A DNA stretch of 64,000 nt from UBA7398 sp964567545 (GCA_964567545.1 CAZMNB010000003.1:1-64000), one strand, 5' to 3'; positions 9,325-19,074 are shown, numbered from the stretch's first letter. A program made the numbers and translations. Notes: generated by a model from the sequence alone, not told the origin.

Positions 9325-10932
9325 ATGAACCAGAAAAGTTATGATGCAATTATTGTAGGCAGCGGTATCAACGCGTTGGTTGCAGGCGCAGTACTTTCAA
9401 AATCTGGTTGGAAAGTTCTACTCTGTGAAAGAAATAATGTGGCTGGTGGTGCAATCCGAACTGAGGCCGCAACCCTCCCCGGCTACACCCACGAATTATT
9501 ATCAAGTTGGCACCCGCTATTTGTAGGCGGCCCTGCATATGCAGAGTTGGGTGAAGAACTTACTAAGCGTGGCGTTATTTATAAAAATACTGTTTCGCCT
9601 ACCGGGGTAGTTTGTAGCGCCGGTACTGCAATTCTCTCAACTGATCCTGCGGAAACTGCAAAAGAGATGGACCGCTTAGGCGATGGCGCAGCCTGGTCAG
9701 GGATGATGCAGGAGTTTGGCTCGAAAATAGATTTAGCTTTTGGACTTTTAGGAGCAGATTTTTGGCGCACTAATTCATTAAAGTTAGCTCGTACTGCGAG
9801 AAAGCGTTTTGGTAATCGTGGCTTAGTTGCAACTGGTGCTGAATTACTAGAACCGGCTGCACCTTGGCTTGATCGCACATTCTCTTCAGAAGTTACCAAA
9901 TCACTATTAGCGCCGTGGGCGTTACATAATGGACTTGGACCAGATGATGCAAGTAGCGCTTTCATTACAAAAGTTATTGGCGCTGCAGTTGCTTTCGGTG
10001 GCATGCCAGTCCCAGTCGGTGGTGGCATAAAACTTGTTGAAGCGTTAATCGGAATAATTAAAGATGCTGGCGGGGATTTACTAACAAGCGCTGATGTTGT
10101 AAGAATTACAACGTCAAACGGAAAGGCTACCGGTGTGAAACTTTCGGATGGCCGAGAATTTTCTGCAACTAAGTCCGTTCTTGCTTCGGTAACTCCGAAT
10201 GCGTTATATCAAGGCTTGTTATCTGAGGAAAAGATTCCAACTGAAATCTCGAAATCTGCTGAATCATTTAGATACGGCCGAGCTGCAATTCAAATTCACC
10301 TTGCGCTATCAGAACCACCACAATGGAAAGCGGATTCACGGTTAAAGGATGTGGCAATAGTTCATATTCTTGATGGTATGAATTCGTTATCTGAGTCAGT
10401 AAATGCATCAAACCGTGGTTGGTTAGCAAAGCGACCAACCATTGTGGTGGGACAACCAACAACCGTTGACCCATCACGCGCACCAGTCGGAACATCGATT
10501 CTTTGGATTCAACTACAAGAAAATCCACGGAAAATTCTTGGTGACTTAGCTGGTGAGATAAATCCTGGCGATGGCTCTTGGAATGAAGAACGATTAAATA
10601 AATATGCCGATCGCGTATTGGCTCAAGTTGCAGAACAAATACCAAATCTATTCAGCGCAATTAAAGCAAAAATCGTGCTTGGTCCGCAGCAAATCGAAAC
10701 CATGAATAAAAACTTGGTAGGTGGGGATCCTTATGCTGGAGATTGTCGTGTTGATCAATATGCACCGTGGCGGCCACTTAGCGCAGCAACTGGCCACCGC
10801 ACGCCAATTAAGAATCTCTGGCATATCGGGGCATCAACCCATCCTGGTCCTGGTTTGGGCGGCGGATCTGGATTTTTAGTTGCAAAACGTTTAACTAATA
10901 AGAGTTTTTTAGAAAAAATAAAAAAACATTAG
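9325..10932 (+). CDS. FAD-dependent oxidoreductase, phytoene dehydrogenase / PYROXD2-like (paralogue)
   Basis: A 535-residue flavoprotein with the N-terminal motif IIVGSGINALVAGAVLSKSG and the C-terminal GASTHPGPGLGGGSGFLVAKRL. I prefer the ATG at 9325 to the in-frame TTG three bases earlier because a good GGGAG ribosome-binding site (about 9314-9318) sits six bases before it. It is divergent from its paralogue across about 100 bases that must hold both promoters. A strong bidirectional terminator lies just after the stop. Substrate unknown; some family members act on polyprenyl or very hydrophobic molecules. Confidence 0.82.
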   Translation: MNQKSYDAIIVGSGINALVAGAVLSKSGWKVLLCERNNVAGGAIRTEAATLPGYTHELLSSWHPLFVGGPAYAELGEELTKRGVIYKNTVSPTGVVCSAGTAILSTDPAETAKEMDRLGDGAAWSGMMQEFGSKIDLAFGLLGADFWRTNSLKLARTARKRFGNRGLVATGAELLEPAAPWLDRTFSSEVTKSLLAPWALHNGLGPDDASSAFITKVIGAAVAFGGMPVPVGGGIKLVEALIGIIKDAGGDLLTSADVVRITTSNGKATGVKLSDGREFSATKSVLASVTPNALYQGLLSEEKIPTEISKSAESFRYGRAAIQIHLALSEPPQWKADSRLKDVAIVHILDGMNSLSESVNASNRGWLAKRPTIVVGQPTTVDPSRAPVGTSILWIQLQENPRKILGDLAGEINPGDGSWNEERLNKYADRVLAQVAEQIPNLFSAIKAKIVLGPQQIETMNKNLVGGDPYAGDCRVDQYAPWRPLSAATGHRTPIKNLWHIGASTHPGPGLGGGSGFLVAKRLTNKSFLEKIKKH

Positions 10933-10941
10933 CCATAAAAT

Positions 10942-10976
10942 AAAAAAACCCGCCAAACAACTTGGCGGGTTTTTTA
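10942..10976. terminator. Bidirectional rho-independent terminator
   Basis: A perfect 8-bp GC-rich stem (CCCGCCAA / TTGGCGGG) with a five-base loop is flanked by an A-run on the left and a T-run on the right. It therefore works in both directions. It lies between two convergent genes, the PYROXD2-like gene and the cyclase gene. Confidence 0.93.
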
Positions 10977-10984
10977 TTAACTAT

Positions 10985-11758
10985 TTATTTAGCAACAAGT
11001 GCCAATACGCGACATGGGCTGCCTGATCCACCAACAATCTTTAGCGGAGCCGCAATCACGATTGCGCCGGTTGTAGGCAACTTATCTAAATTGCGAAGTT
11101 GGGTTAGGCCGTATTTATTATTTCCAAGAAATAGTGTGTGGCATGGAAACGGCATGGAGAAGCCAAAAGCTCCACCAGCATCAGTTCCCACAGTCTCAAC
11201 GCCCATGCCAAGAATTTCTGTTTTCGTTGCGAAGTACTCCGCACACTCAACAGTTAGCCCTGGCGTGTGTGGACCATTTTCATCCGCGTTAGCAAATGCT
11301 TTTGCGTCATCACCAAATTTTGACCAACCAGTGCGGAACATTACCCAAGCACCTTTTGGAATTGCACCGTTAGCTTTTTCCCATGCTTGTACATGAGAAA
11401 CGTCTAAGCAGAAATCTGGGTTTGCCGCAGCTTCTTTTGAAAAATCCAATACAACTGCAGGACCAACTAAGCGAGCAGGTGGAACTTGAGAAACGTCATC
11501 AAGATCTTTACCAGTTACCCAGTGAATTGGTGCATCAAAATGGGTTCCCGTATGTTCACCAGTATGGAAGTTATTCCAATACCAAGCCGGGCCCTTATCG
11601 TCGTAACGAGAGATAAGTTCTAATTTAAAGTTTGCAGTTTGTCCCATCTCAGGTGGTAACCCAAGAATTGGCGTGCTCTCTTGCAATGGCGCTGTTAGAT
11701 CAATAACTTGAACTGATCCGGAAGCTAAATCATTGGCAAGTGCTTTTAGGTCGGCCAT
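10985..11758 (-). CDS. Cyclase-family hydrolase (kynurenine formamidase-like)
   Basis: A 257-residue protein of the cyclase family (PF04199), which includes bacterial kynurenine formamidase KynB and isatin hydrolase. The metal-binding motif HxGTHxDxPxH is intact (His69, His73, Asp75, His79 in EHTGTHFDAPIHW). KynB hydrolyses N-formylkynurenine to kynurenine and formate. Tryptophan dioxygenase and a kynureninase-like enzyme lie 12-15 kb away in the same catabolic region, so a formamidase role is attractive. Isatin-hydrolase-type ring opening of an indole-derived lactam is the main alternative, given the adjacent indolepyruvate oxidoreductase. Divergent from iorA. Confidence 0.78.
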   Translation of the reverse strand: MADLKALANDLASGSVQVIDLTAPLQESTPILGLPPEMGQTANFKLELISRYDDKGPAWYWNNFHTGEHTGTHFDAPIHWVTGKDLDDVSQVPPARLVGPAVVLDFSKEAAANPDFCLDVSHVQAWEKANGAIPKGAWVMFRTGWSKFGDDAKAFANADENGPHTPGLTVECAEYFATKTEILGMGVETVGTDAGGAFGFSMPFPCHTLFLGNNKYGLTQLRNLDKLPTTGAIVIAAPLKIVGGSGSPCRVLALVAK

Positions 11759-11911
11759 TTACATGCTCCTAACAAAGTTGTGGCTAAAACAGTTGCGAAA
11801 ATCTCTCATTAAATTGAGATATCGGCAAGGGGCTTTCGGCTAGACATCGCTCACACGGTAGGCGAAGATAAGCGCGGCCTGGGATGCAGGTTCGCAGCAG
11901 GGGGAGAGACC
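11759..11911. promoter_or_regulatory. Divergent promoter region between cyclase and iorA, with an inverted repeat
   Basis: This 153-base space separates two divergent operons and must contain both promoters. It holds the inverted repeat TCTCA-N6-TGAGA (11804-11819), which may be an operator, and a strong purine-rich ribosome-binding site (GGGGGAGAG) just before the iorA ATG. No dedicated regulator gene lies nearby. The operator call is weak. Confidence 0.35.
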
Positions 11912-14083
11912 ATGGCAGAGCGCTCATTTGCAGCTGAAGTTGAGAAGCTGCGCGTTGGAGCCGGGGAAGAGTTTGCTGGCGAAGGAATTCTGGCCGTAAC
12001 TAAGGCGCTATTGCAATCCGGAGTTTCATATGTCGGTGGTTATCAAGGTGCGCCAATTTCGCACTTGATGGATGTACTTGGCGATGCACATGAAATATTA
12101 GAAGAACTCGGAATTCATTTCGAAAACTCGGCCTCTGAAGCAACTGCCGCAGCAATGTTGGCAGCATCAGTTCACTATCCTCTACGAGGTGCAGTAACTT
12201 TTAAATCAACGGTAGGTACCAACGTTGCATCAGATGCGCTCGCAAATCTTTCTTCAGGTGGCGTCACAGGTGGCGCGTTAATTATCGTGGGCGAAGATTA
12301 CGGTGAAGGTTCTTCAATTATGCAAGAACGTTCCCATGCATTTGCCATGAAATCTCAGATTTGGCTAATGGATCCACGACCAAACTTAACTGCGATTGTA
12401 GATTCAGTAGATTTAGGTTTTAGATTATCGGAAGCGAGCAATACCCCAGTAATGCTTGAGCTGCGGCTTCGCTCCTGTCATATTCATGGAAAATTTGTGG
12501 CAAAAGATAATGTGCGTCCAACTTTTACTTTGAAAGATGCAATTGAAAACCCACGCCAAGATCCAGCGCGAGTGGTTTTGCCGCCTGCTTCATTTGCGCA
12601 CGAGCAAGAAAAACTAAATGTTCGTTGGCCTGCAGCTGTGAAATTCATCAAAGAAAATAAAATAAATGAAGTCATCAACGATGGTGCCCAAGATTTTGGC
12701 ATAATTTTACAAGGTGGTCTTTACAACACCGTAATCCGCTCTCTGCAATTACTTGGCCTTTCTGATGTCTATGGAAATAGCAAGATTCCGCTTTATATCC
12801 TCAATGTCACCTACCCGATAATTGATGATGAAGTAATCGAATTTGCGAAAAGTAAGCGTGCCGTTTTGCTAGTTGAAGAAGGCCAGCCGGACTACATTGA
12901 GCAAAATCTTCATGCGGTACTTCGTCGCGCTGATGTTCCAACAAAATTATTCGGCAAAGAGCTCTTGCCACCAGCGGGTGAATACACGCCCGCTCATGTC
13001 ATAAAGGGAATCACCGAATTTATTAAGAAATATGGTCCACAACTATTAGATCAAACCGGTTTGCCTGCAGTAGTTCGGCCAAACGGCGATAAACCAACAT
13101 CGCTTGAAACTCGAATTGCACCTGAAAAAGTACATGGTCGGCCACCATCATTTTGTACAGGTTGTCCAGAGCGTCCAATTTTTACTGCGTTAAAACTTGC
13201 AGAACGCGAAACTGGAAAACACCACATCAGCGCTGACATTGGGTGCCATCTATTTTCTATTTTGCCACCGTTTAATATCGGTGCAACCACAATGGGTTAC
13301 GGACTTGGATCTGCTGGCGCATCTGCTTTCCAATCAATTGAAACCGATAAACAAGTTATTTCGTTTATGGGAGATGGTGGGTTTTGGCATAACGGATTAA
13401 CAAGTGGAATCGGAAACGCAGTTTTCAATCAGAGCGACGGACTTACAGTCATAGTAGATAACGCATATAGCGCAGCTACCGGTGGTCAAGACATTCTCTC
13501 TTCAAAAGCAGATAACGAATTGCGATCTACGAAACATCCAATTGAAGCAGCAGTTCGCGGCGTCGGAGTCAAGTGGGTAAAGACAATCACTAACACATAC
13601 AAAGTTAGTGAAATGCGTGAAACTTTTAAGAGTGCACTAACTGGAAATGTTAAAGGACCAAAAATTATTGTGGCGCAGAGCGAATGTACTTTGAATCGAA
13701 TGCGTCGGGAAAAGCCAGCAATGGCAAAAAAGATTAAAGAAGGTAAGCGGGTAGTCAAAGAACGTTTTGGAATTGATCCTGATACTTGTACTGGAGATCA
13801 TTCTTGTATCCGCATAAATGGCTGCCCATCCCTAACAATTGCGCCTAATCCAGACCCAATGCGTAAAGATCCAGTCGCATCAATTCTTAATACTTGCGTC
13901 GGTTGTGGTCTGTGCGGTGAAGCAGCACACGCTGCAGTTTTATGTCCATCTTTTTACCGCACTGAAGTAATTAGCAATCCATCAACTTGGGATAAAGTTA
14001 AATTAGCGCTGCGGAGCGCAGTAATTGGATTCTTGCAAAATGGCATTGAACGACGATTATCTGGAATCCAACCTAATGCTTAA
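11912..14083 (+). CDS. iorA: Indolepyruvate:ferredoxin oxidoreductase, alpha subunit
   Basis: Oxidatively decarboxylates aryl pyruvates (indolepyruvate, phenylpyruvate) to aryl-acetyl-CoA, passing electrons to ferredoxin. The 723-residue chain has an N-terminal pyruvate-oxidoreductase-like domain (EGILAVTKALL, VGGYQGAPISHLMD), then a thiamine-diphosphate domain with the GDG motif at about residue 486 (MGDGGFWHNGL ... VDNAYSAATGGQ). It ends with a two-cluster ferredoxin-type domain: CTGDHSCIRINGCP near residue 625 and CVGCGLCG...CP near residue 660. The first Cys cluster is unusually spaced (C-x5-C-x5-C). The frame overlaps iorB by eight bases. IOR is known from anaerobic archaea and from some aerobic or facultative aromatic degraders. 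Confidence 0.9.
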   Translation: MAERSFAAEVEKLRVGAGEEFAGEGILAVTKALLQSGVSYVGGYQGAPISHLMDVLGDAHEILEELGIHFENSASEATAAAMLAASVHYPLRGAVTFKSTVGTNVASDALANLSSGGVTGGALIIVGEDYGEGSSIMQERSHAFAMKSQIWLMDPRPNLTAIVDSVDLGFRLSEASNTPVMLELRLRSCHIHGKFVAKDNVRPTFTLKDAIENPRQDPARVVLPPASFAHEQEKLNVRWPAAVKFIKENKINEVINDGAQDFGIILQGGLYNTVIRSLQLLGLSDVYGNSKIPLYILNVTYPIIDDEVIEFAKSKRAVLLVEEGQPDYIEQNLHAVLRRADVPTKLFGKELLPPAGEYTPAHVIKGITEFIKKYGPQLLDQTGLPAVVRPNGDKPTSLETRIAPEKVHGRPPSFCTGCPERPIFTALKLAERETGKHHISADIGCHLFSILPPFNIGATTMGYGLGSAGASAFQSIETDKQVISFMGDGGFWHNGLTSGIGNAVFNQSDGLTVIVDNAYSAATGGQDILSSKADNELRSTKHPIEAAVRGVGVKWVKTITNTYKVSEMRETFKSALTGNVKGPKIIVAQSECTLNRMRREKPAMAKKIKEGKRVVKERFGIDPDTCTGDHSCIRINGCPSLTIAPNPDPMRKDPVASILNTCVGCGLCGEAAHAAVLCPSFYRTEVISNPSTWDKVKLALRSAVIGFLQNGIERRLSGIQPNA

Positions 14084-15644
14084 TCAAACTCGACCAATCA
14101 CGATGGCAGTTTTAGCCATGGGTGGCGAAGGCGGCGGTGTATTAGCTGATTGGTGCATCGATATGGCTGAGCACTCGGGTTATTGGGCCCAGACCACTTC
14201 CGTACCTGGAGTTGCGCAACGAACTGGCGCAACTGTTTATTACTTAGAATTTTTTGCAGATGATGGCAGTAAAAAAGAACCAATCTTGAGCACCATGCCA
14301 ACTCCTGGCGAAGTAGATATTGTGATTGCTTCTGAATTGATGGAAGCAGGCCGCGCAGTATTTCGTGGATTCGTAACGCCAGAGACGACCACTTTCATTG
14401 CATCAACTAATCGCGTTTACTCTATGACTGAAAAAACCGCCATGGGCGATGGTCGAGTCAGCTCGGAAGAATTGTTGAGCGCTTGTGAAGCAGCAGCTAA
14501 GAAATTTATTGCTGGAGATTTTTCAGAAGTTGCAGATAAGAGCGGAACGGTAATTTCTGCTGCGCTATTTGGTGCACTTGCGGGAAGTGATGCGTTGCCC
14601 TTTACCAAAAATCAATTTACAACCGCAGTAGAACGGAGCGGGCTCGGCGTTAAGAATTCTCTAGCAGCTTTTGAAAAGAGTTTTGAAATTGCGCAAAATT
14701 CGCTAAAACCAAAATCAAACCCAGTTTCAATTTCAATAGGCGCTAAGCCAGCAGATGCACCAACTGCGAATTTAGGGTTAACGCCAGCGCAAGAGCTAGA
14801 AATTCTCAATAACCCAAATGGGGCAGTAGGTTCAAAATTACAAGACCTTGCTTCTAGAATTAAGAGTAATTATCCGAGCGCCGTCACGTTGATGACAATT
14901 AGCGGAATTAAACGAACTGCGGACTATCAAGATCCCGCATATGCCAAAGTTTATTTGGATCGGTTAGAGGCAGTAAAAGAACGTGATTCAGTACTTGGTG
15001 ATGGTACTTATCGAATTCTTAACGAGGTAGCTCGATATACCGCGCTCTGGATGACTTATGAGGACACCATCAGAGTCGCAGATTTGAAGACTCGTCGAAC
15101 TCGATTCAATCGCGTTAATAAAGAAGCGCGGGTTGGCGATGACCAGATTATGCAAGTTCGAGAATTCTTACATCCAATGGCGGAAGAAATCGCGGATACA
15201 TTACCAACTTTATTAGGCGGATGGCTCATCAAAACTAAGCCGGTTACTAATTTTATTAACAAATTGACGATTAACGGCATGCGGTTACACACTACTTCTT
15301 TGCATGGGTATTTTTTACTTTACATTCTTGCCAGACTTAAATTCATCCGACGCAGATCGCTCCGATTTAATTTAGAGCAAGAACGAATCGATCAATGGTT
15401 AACCACAATATTGGCAGTTATGCCAGAAAATTATGATCTCGCATTCGAAATTGCAGAGTGTGCCAATGTAATTAAAGGTTACGGCGATACTCATAAAAAT
15501 GGCTGGCGCAATTTCACATCGCTTATGAACGAAGTAGATAAATTGCGTGAAGCTAAAAGTGCGACCGCAGCAATCAGAATTGCAACTCTTCGAAGTGCCG
15601 CGCTATCTGATGAAACTGGCGAGAAGTTAAGAGCATTGCTCTAA
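14076..15644 (+). CDS. iorB: Indolepyruvate:ferredoxin oxidoreductase, beta subunit with C-terminal extension
   Basis: Carries the POR-gamma-type domain (MAVLAMGGEGGGVLADW, VPGVAQRTGATVYY, VDIVIASELMEAGRAV) that binds CoA and completes the oxidoreductase. At about 520 residues it is much longer than archaeal IorB (about 200); the extra 300 residues are the C-terminal domain (DUF6537-like) found in the long bacterial form. I start it at the ATG at 14076, which overlaps the iorA stop; an upstream ATG at 14025 would add 17 unlikely residues. It converges with the ACMR gene, leaving only six bases between stops. Confidence 0.86.
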   Translation: MLNQTRPITMAVLAMGGEGGGVLADWCIDMAEHSGYWAQTTSVPGVAQRTGATVYYLEFFADDGSKKEPILSTMPTPGEVDIVIASELMEAGRAVFRGFVTPETTTFIASTNRVYSMTEKTAMGDGRVSSEELLSACEAAAKKFIAGDFSEVADKSGTVISAALFGALAGSDALPFTKNQFTTAVERSGLGVKNSLAAFEKSFEIAQNSLKPKSNPVSISIGAKPADAPTANLGLTPAQELEILNNPNGAVGSKLQDLASRIKSNYPSAVTLMTISGIKRTADYQDPAYAKVYLDRLEAVKERDSVLGDGTYRILNEVARYTALWMTYEDTIRVADLKTRRTRFNRVNKEARVGDDQIMQVREFLHPMAEEIADTLPTLLGGWLIKTKPVTNFINKLTINGMRLHTTSLHGYFLLYILARLKFIRRRSLRFNLEQERIDQWLTTILAVMPENYDLAFEIAECANVIKGYGDTHKNGWRNFTSLMNEVDKLREAKSATAAIRIATLRSAALSDETGEKLRALL

Positions 15645-15650
15645 ATAATC

Positions 15651-18065
15651 TTAACTCTCTTCAAACTTTGCGGTAATTTCTGCATAAGTCATTAATGATC
15701 GAGCCGCCTCAGCCGCCATCTTTTCGCGTTCAAGATTTCGTTCAAGTTGCACTTTTGCTGAGACATATTGTTTTGGCCATTTCACATCTAGGTAGCCAAT
15801 CTTTGCTGCTTCATTTAAGGTCCAAGCAGGATTAGCTAAATGTGGCCGGGCAATTGCGCATAAGTCGGCGCGACCAGCAGCAATTATGGTGTTTGCGTGA
15901 TCTGCTTCGGAGATTGCACCAACAGCAATGGTTTTAATTCCAACTTCATTTCGAATTTGGTCGGAGAACGGAGTCTGGAACATTCGGCCATAGACTGGTT
16001 TCTCTTCTTTTGAAACTTGACCGGAAGAACAGTCAATAACATCAGCGCCAGCGGCTTTAAATGCCCGCGCGATTTCAACAGCATCATTTGGTGTAATTCC
16101 GCCTTCAACCCAATCATGTGCGGAGATACGCACGCTCATTGGCTTTTCAGCGGGCCAGGCAGCGCGTACTGCATTGAAAACTTCGAGAGGATAGCGGAGT
16201 CGATTTTCTAAAGATCCGCCATATTCATCAGTTCGCTTATTTGTTAGCGGTGAAATAAATGATGAGATCAAATAACCATGTGCAGCATGAAGTTCTAGCC
16301 AATCAAAACCAGCTTCATCACCGGCTTTAGTAGCGCGCACAAAATCTGCTTTAACGCGATCCATATCTTCGCGTGTCATCGCTCTAGAAGTTTGCGAGAC
16401 ACCAGCTAAATATTGTTGTGGTGATGCCGAAATTAACTCCCAACCGCCAGTTGCAACTGGCTTATCAATCCCCTCCCAAGCGAGATTGGTTGCACCTTTT
16501 GCACCAGCGTGACCAATTTGTAGCGCAATCTTTGCATCCGAATTATCGTGAACGAAATTAACAATCCGTTTCCAACCGGCAGTATGTTCAGTTGTATATA
16601 TACCCGGACATCCCGGCGTAATACGTGCATCTGGCGTTATACAAGTCATCTCAGTAAATACCAATGCGGCGCCACCCATTGCACGCGCACCTAAATGCAC
16701 TAGGTGGTAATCAGCAGGCATACCATCGTGCGCAGAATATTGCGCCATCGGCGAAACTACTATCCGATTTTTTAGTATTAAATCTCTTACCTTTAGCGGA
16801 GTAAGCATCGGCGGTATTTGACTTCCTGATTTTGGCAATGGAACGCCAGCATCAGTAAATGCTTTTTCAGCGTACCAACGTTCGTAGCCATCTAAGAATT
16901 TCGCATCACGGACGCGTAAGTTTTCATGGCTGATCCGTTGCGATCTAGTCAATAATGAATAATTGAATTGCTCTGCAGGAAGTCGGGTATAGCGATCAAT
17001 GTGCTCAAACCACTCCATCGCATTTCGGGCCGCGCTTTGAATTTTCAGAACTTCGACTGAGCGCAAATCTTGGTAAGTTTTAAGCACGGAATCGATATTT
17101 ACCGAACCATCGCTAGATCCCGCAGCTAAAGTTTCAAAAGATCGCGCCAGCTCAATTGCGTCTTCCATAGCTAATTTAGTTCCAGATCCGATAGAGAAGT
17201 GCGCTGTATGAGCAGCATCACCCATCAAAATTGTAGGAACTTTTTTGCCATTGATGGTGTTCCAATGAATCCACTCTTGGCAGATAATGCGTGGAAACTT
17301 AATCCAAATAGCTGATCCGCGTAGATGAGCTGCGTTAGTTAAAAGTTTTGCACCATCTAGATGTTCTTTAAATAAGTTTTCGCAGAACGCTACGCCCTCC
17401 TCCTGCGACATATCTTCCAGTCCAGCTTTTTTCCAAACTTCTTCTGGAGTTTCGACAATGAACGTAGAAGTATCACCATCGAATTGGTAGATATGTGCCT
17501 GGAACCAACCATATTCTGTTTCCTTAAAGAGGAATGTAAAGTCTTTAAACATTTTTTTAGTGCCAAGCCATACGAAGCGACAGATGCGAGTATCAATATC
17601 TGGTTTAAAAGTATCCGCATAGCGGGTGCGGATTGCGCTATTTAGACCATCTGCAGCGATTACCAAATCAGCATCATATTGGGCAGCAATTTCTTGATCA
17701 TCCTTAACTTCAGTTTCAAAAACGAGTTTGACGCCTAGCTCTTCGCATCTATTCTGCAAGATATTTAATAAGCGCTTTCGGCCAATTCCACAGAAACCAT
17801 GGCCACCTGAAATGAAACTCTTATCATCAATACGTACATCAATATCGTCCCAATGATTGAACGAGCCTAAGATTTCTCGCGCGGTTTTTTCATCTGCGCG
17901 AACAAAATTGCTTAGTGTCTGATCCGAAAAAACTACGCCCCAACCAAAGGTGTCATATGGGCGATTTCGTTCAACCACAGTGATCTCATGCGCTGGATTT
18001 TGTTTCTTCATTAAAATTCCGAAGTAGAGCCCCGCGGCACCGCCGCCGATTGAAAGAATTTTCAT
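15651..18065 (-). CDS. 2-aminobenzoyl-CoA monooxygenase/reductase-type fusion (flavin monooxygenase + old yellow enzyme)
   Basis: An 804-residue fusion of two flavoproteins. Residues 1 to about 410 are a class A flavin monooxygenase with the FAD motif GGGAAG (7-12), DGLNSAIRTRY, and the GD motif at 282-283 (LMGDAAHTAHFSIGSG). Residues about 425-790 are an old-yellow-enzyme reductase (PLKVRDLILKNRIVVSPM, QIGHAGAKG, HAAHGYLISSFISP, DEYGGSLENR). Azoarcus evansii ACMR, an 87-kDa protein, has exactly this fusion and hydroxylates and reduces 2-aminobenzoyl-CoA to 2-amino-5-oxocyclohex-1-ene-1-carboxyl-CoA. The related name salicylyl-CoA 5-hydroxylase/oxidoreductase is the alternative. A strong AAGGAGAG site precedes the ATG. 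RidA, an aryl-CoA ligase and a BadI-like hydrolase in the same window support the aminobenzoyl-CoA reading. Confidence 0.88.
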   Translation of the reverse strand: MKILSIGGGAAGLYFGILMKKQNPAHEITVVERNRPYDTFGWGVVFSDQTLSNFVRADEKTAREILGSFNHWDDIDVRIDDKSFISGGHGFCGIGRKRLLNILQNRCEELGVKLVFETEVKDDQEIAAQYDADLVIAADGLNSAIRTRYADTFKPDIDTRICRFVWLGTKKMFKDFTFLFKETEYGWFQAHIYQFDGDTSTFIVETPEEVWKKAGLEDMSQEEGVAFCENLFKEHLDGAKLLTNAAHLRGSAIWIKFPRIICQEWIHWNTINGKKVPTILMGDAAHTAHFSIGSGTKLAMEDAIELARSFETLAAGSSDGSVNIDSVLKTYQDLRSVEVLKIQSAARNAMEWFEHIDRYTRLPAEQFNYSLLTRSQRISHENLRVRDAKFLDGYERWYAEKAFTDAGVPLPKSGSQIPPMLTPLKVRDLILKNRIVVSPMAQYSAHDGMPADYHLVHLGARAMGGAALVFTEMTCITPDARITPGCPGIYTTEHTAGWKRIVNFVHDNSDAKIALQIGHAGAKGATNLAWEGIDKPVATGGWELISASPQQYLAGVSQTSRAMTREDMDRVKADFVRATKAGDEAGFDWLELHAAHGYLISSFISPLTNKRTDEYGGSLENRLRYPLEVFNAVRAAWPAEKPMSVRISAHDWVEGGITPNDAVEIARAFKAAGADVIDCSSGQVSKEEKPVYGRMFQTPFSDQIRNEVGIKTIAVGAISEADHANTIIAAGRADLCAIARPHLANPAWTLNEAAKIGYLDVKWPKQYVSAKVQLERNLEREKMAAEAARSLMTYAEITAKFEES

Positions 18066-18171
18066 AACTCTCCTTTTTACATCACACTCAATTACTATGC
18101 GACGATAATATCTGGAGCAAGAATAGGGATAGTTACTTACTTCGGCTACTCAAAGTGATTAGGGTTACTCC

Positions 18172-18948
18172 ATGGTTAGTGCAAGGTTTATTGGCAAGGC
18201 CGCAATCATTACCGGAGGCAGCGGCGGAATCGGATCGGAAATTGCGGCGGCTTTTGTATCCGAGGGTGCAATGGTTGCAATATTTGATACAAATGCAGAA
18301 ACCTTACAAAAGAGTGTTATCGCCCTGGAAGATAGTGGCGGAAAAGTAATTGGCGAGGTAGTAGATGTTCGCAATGATGCTGAAGTTATTGCTGCGGTCA
18401 ACCGAGTCGCAAAAAGTTTTGGACGCGTAGATATATTGGTTGCAGCAGCTGGTGGTTCGTTAGGGACCCCGCGAGATTTAACCGAGATTAGCGAAGCTGA
18501 TATTGATTTGGTGTTGGATGTAAATGTAAAAGGTACTTTCAATTGCGCTCGAGCAGTTGTAAAACATATGAAAGTTGTTGGCGGCGGGGCAATTATTACT
18601 TTCTCTTCTATTGGCGGTCGAGGTGCAAGTCCAGTAACAGGTGTCCCTTATGCCGCTGCCAAATCCGGAATTTTAGGATTAACCCGAAGACTTGCTCGCG
18701 AAGTTGGCCCTGACAACATCAGAGTTAATGCAATCGCACCCGGACTATTCTTGACCGGAAGATTGCAAGGAATGTTTGATGCGCTTAGCGATTCCGAACG
18801 AAATGAAGTAGTAAATGCAATTCCACTTAAGCGAATGCCTGAAATAAACGAGTGCGTGCAACCAGTTCTTTTCCTGGCAAGCGATGCGGCTTCCTACATG
18901 ACTGGAACTGTTTTAGACGTCAACGGCGGCCGATTGATGTCCAGTTAG
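18172..18948 (+). CDS. SDR-family NAD(P)-dependent dehydrogenase
   Basis: A classical short-chain dehydrogenase of 258 residues: cofactor loop TGGSGGIG near the N terminus, the NxxG region as AAAGG, catalytic Ser in FSSIGG and YAAAK as the active-site Tyr-Lys pair, and a typical PG segment (NAIAPGLFLTG). It acts on a hydroxy/keto group of unknown substrate. It is divergent from the ACMR gene across 106 bases, so the two probably share a control region. A role in reducing the oxo group of the ACMR product, or in later beta-oxidation, is inferred. Confidence 0.88.
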   Translation: MVSARFIGKAAIITGGSGGIGSEIAAAFVSEGAMVAIFDTNAETLQKSVIALEDSGGKVIGEVVDVRNDAEVIAAVNRVAKSFGRVDILVAAAGGSLGTPRDLTEISEADIDLVLDVNVKGTFNCARAVVKHMKVVGGGAIITFSSIGGRGASPVTGVPYAAAKSGILGLTRRLAREVGPDNIRVNAIAPGLFLTGRLQGMFDALSDSERNEVVNAIPLKRMPEINECVQPVLFLASDAASYMTGTVLDVNGGRLMSS

Positions 18949-19074
18949 TGAATTAGCACACAAAATACGGAACGGTAACTTAAATCTAACAGAAAATTTA
19001 TCAAAAGAGCGTTGACTCAACCCTATCGAAACCCGAAGACTAGGGCTTCGCTGTCGCATCGAAAGGTTAAATAA

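Noticed and set aside
8883..9344. 153-residue plus-strand frame opposite the PYROXD2-like gene
   Set aside because: Antisense shadow of a well-supported gene and spans the divergent promoter region.
19010..19040. TTGACT as a -35 box upstream of the VOC gene
   Set aside because: No acceptable -10 box at 16-19 bases.
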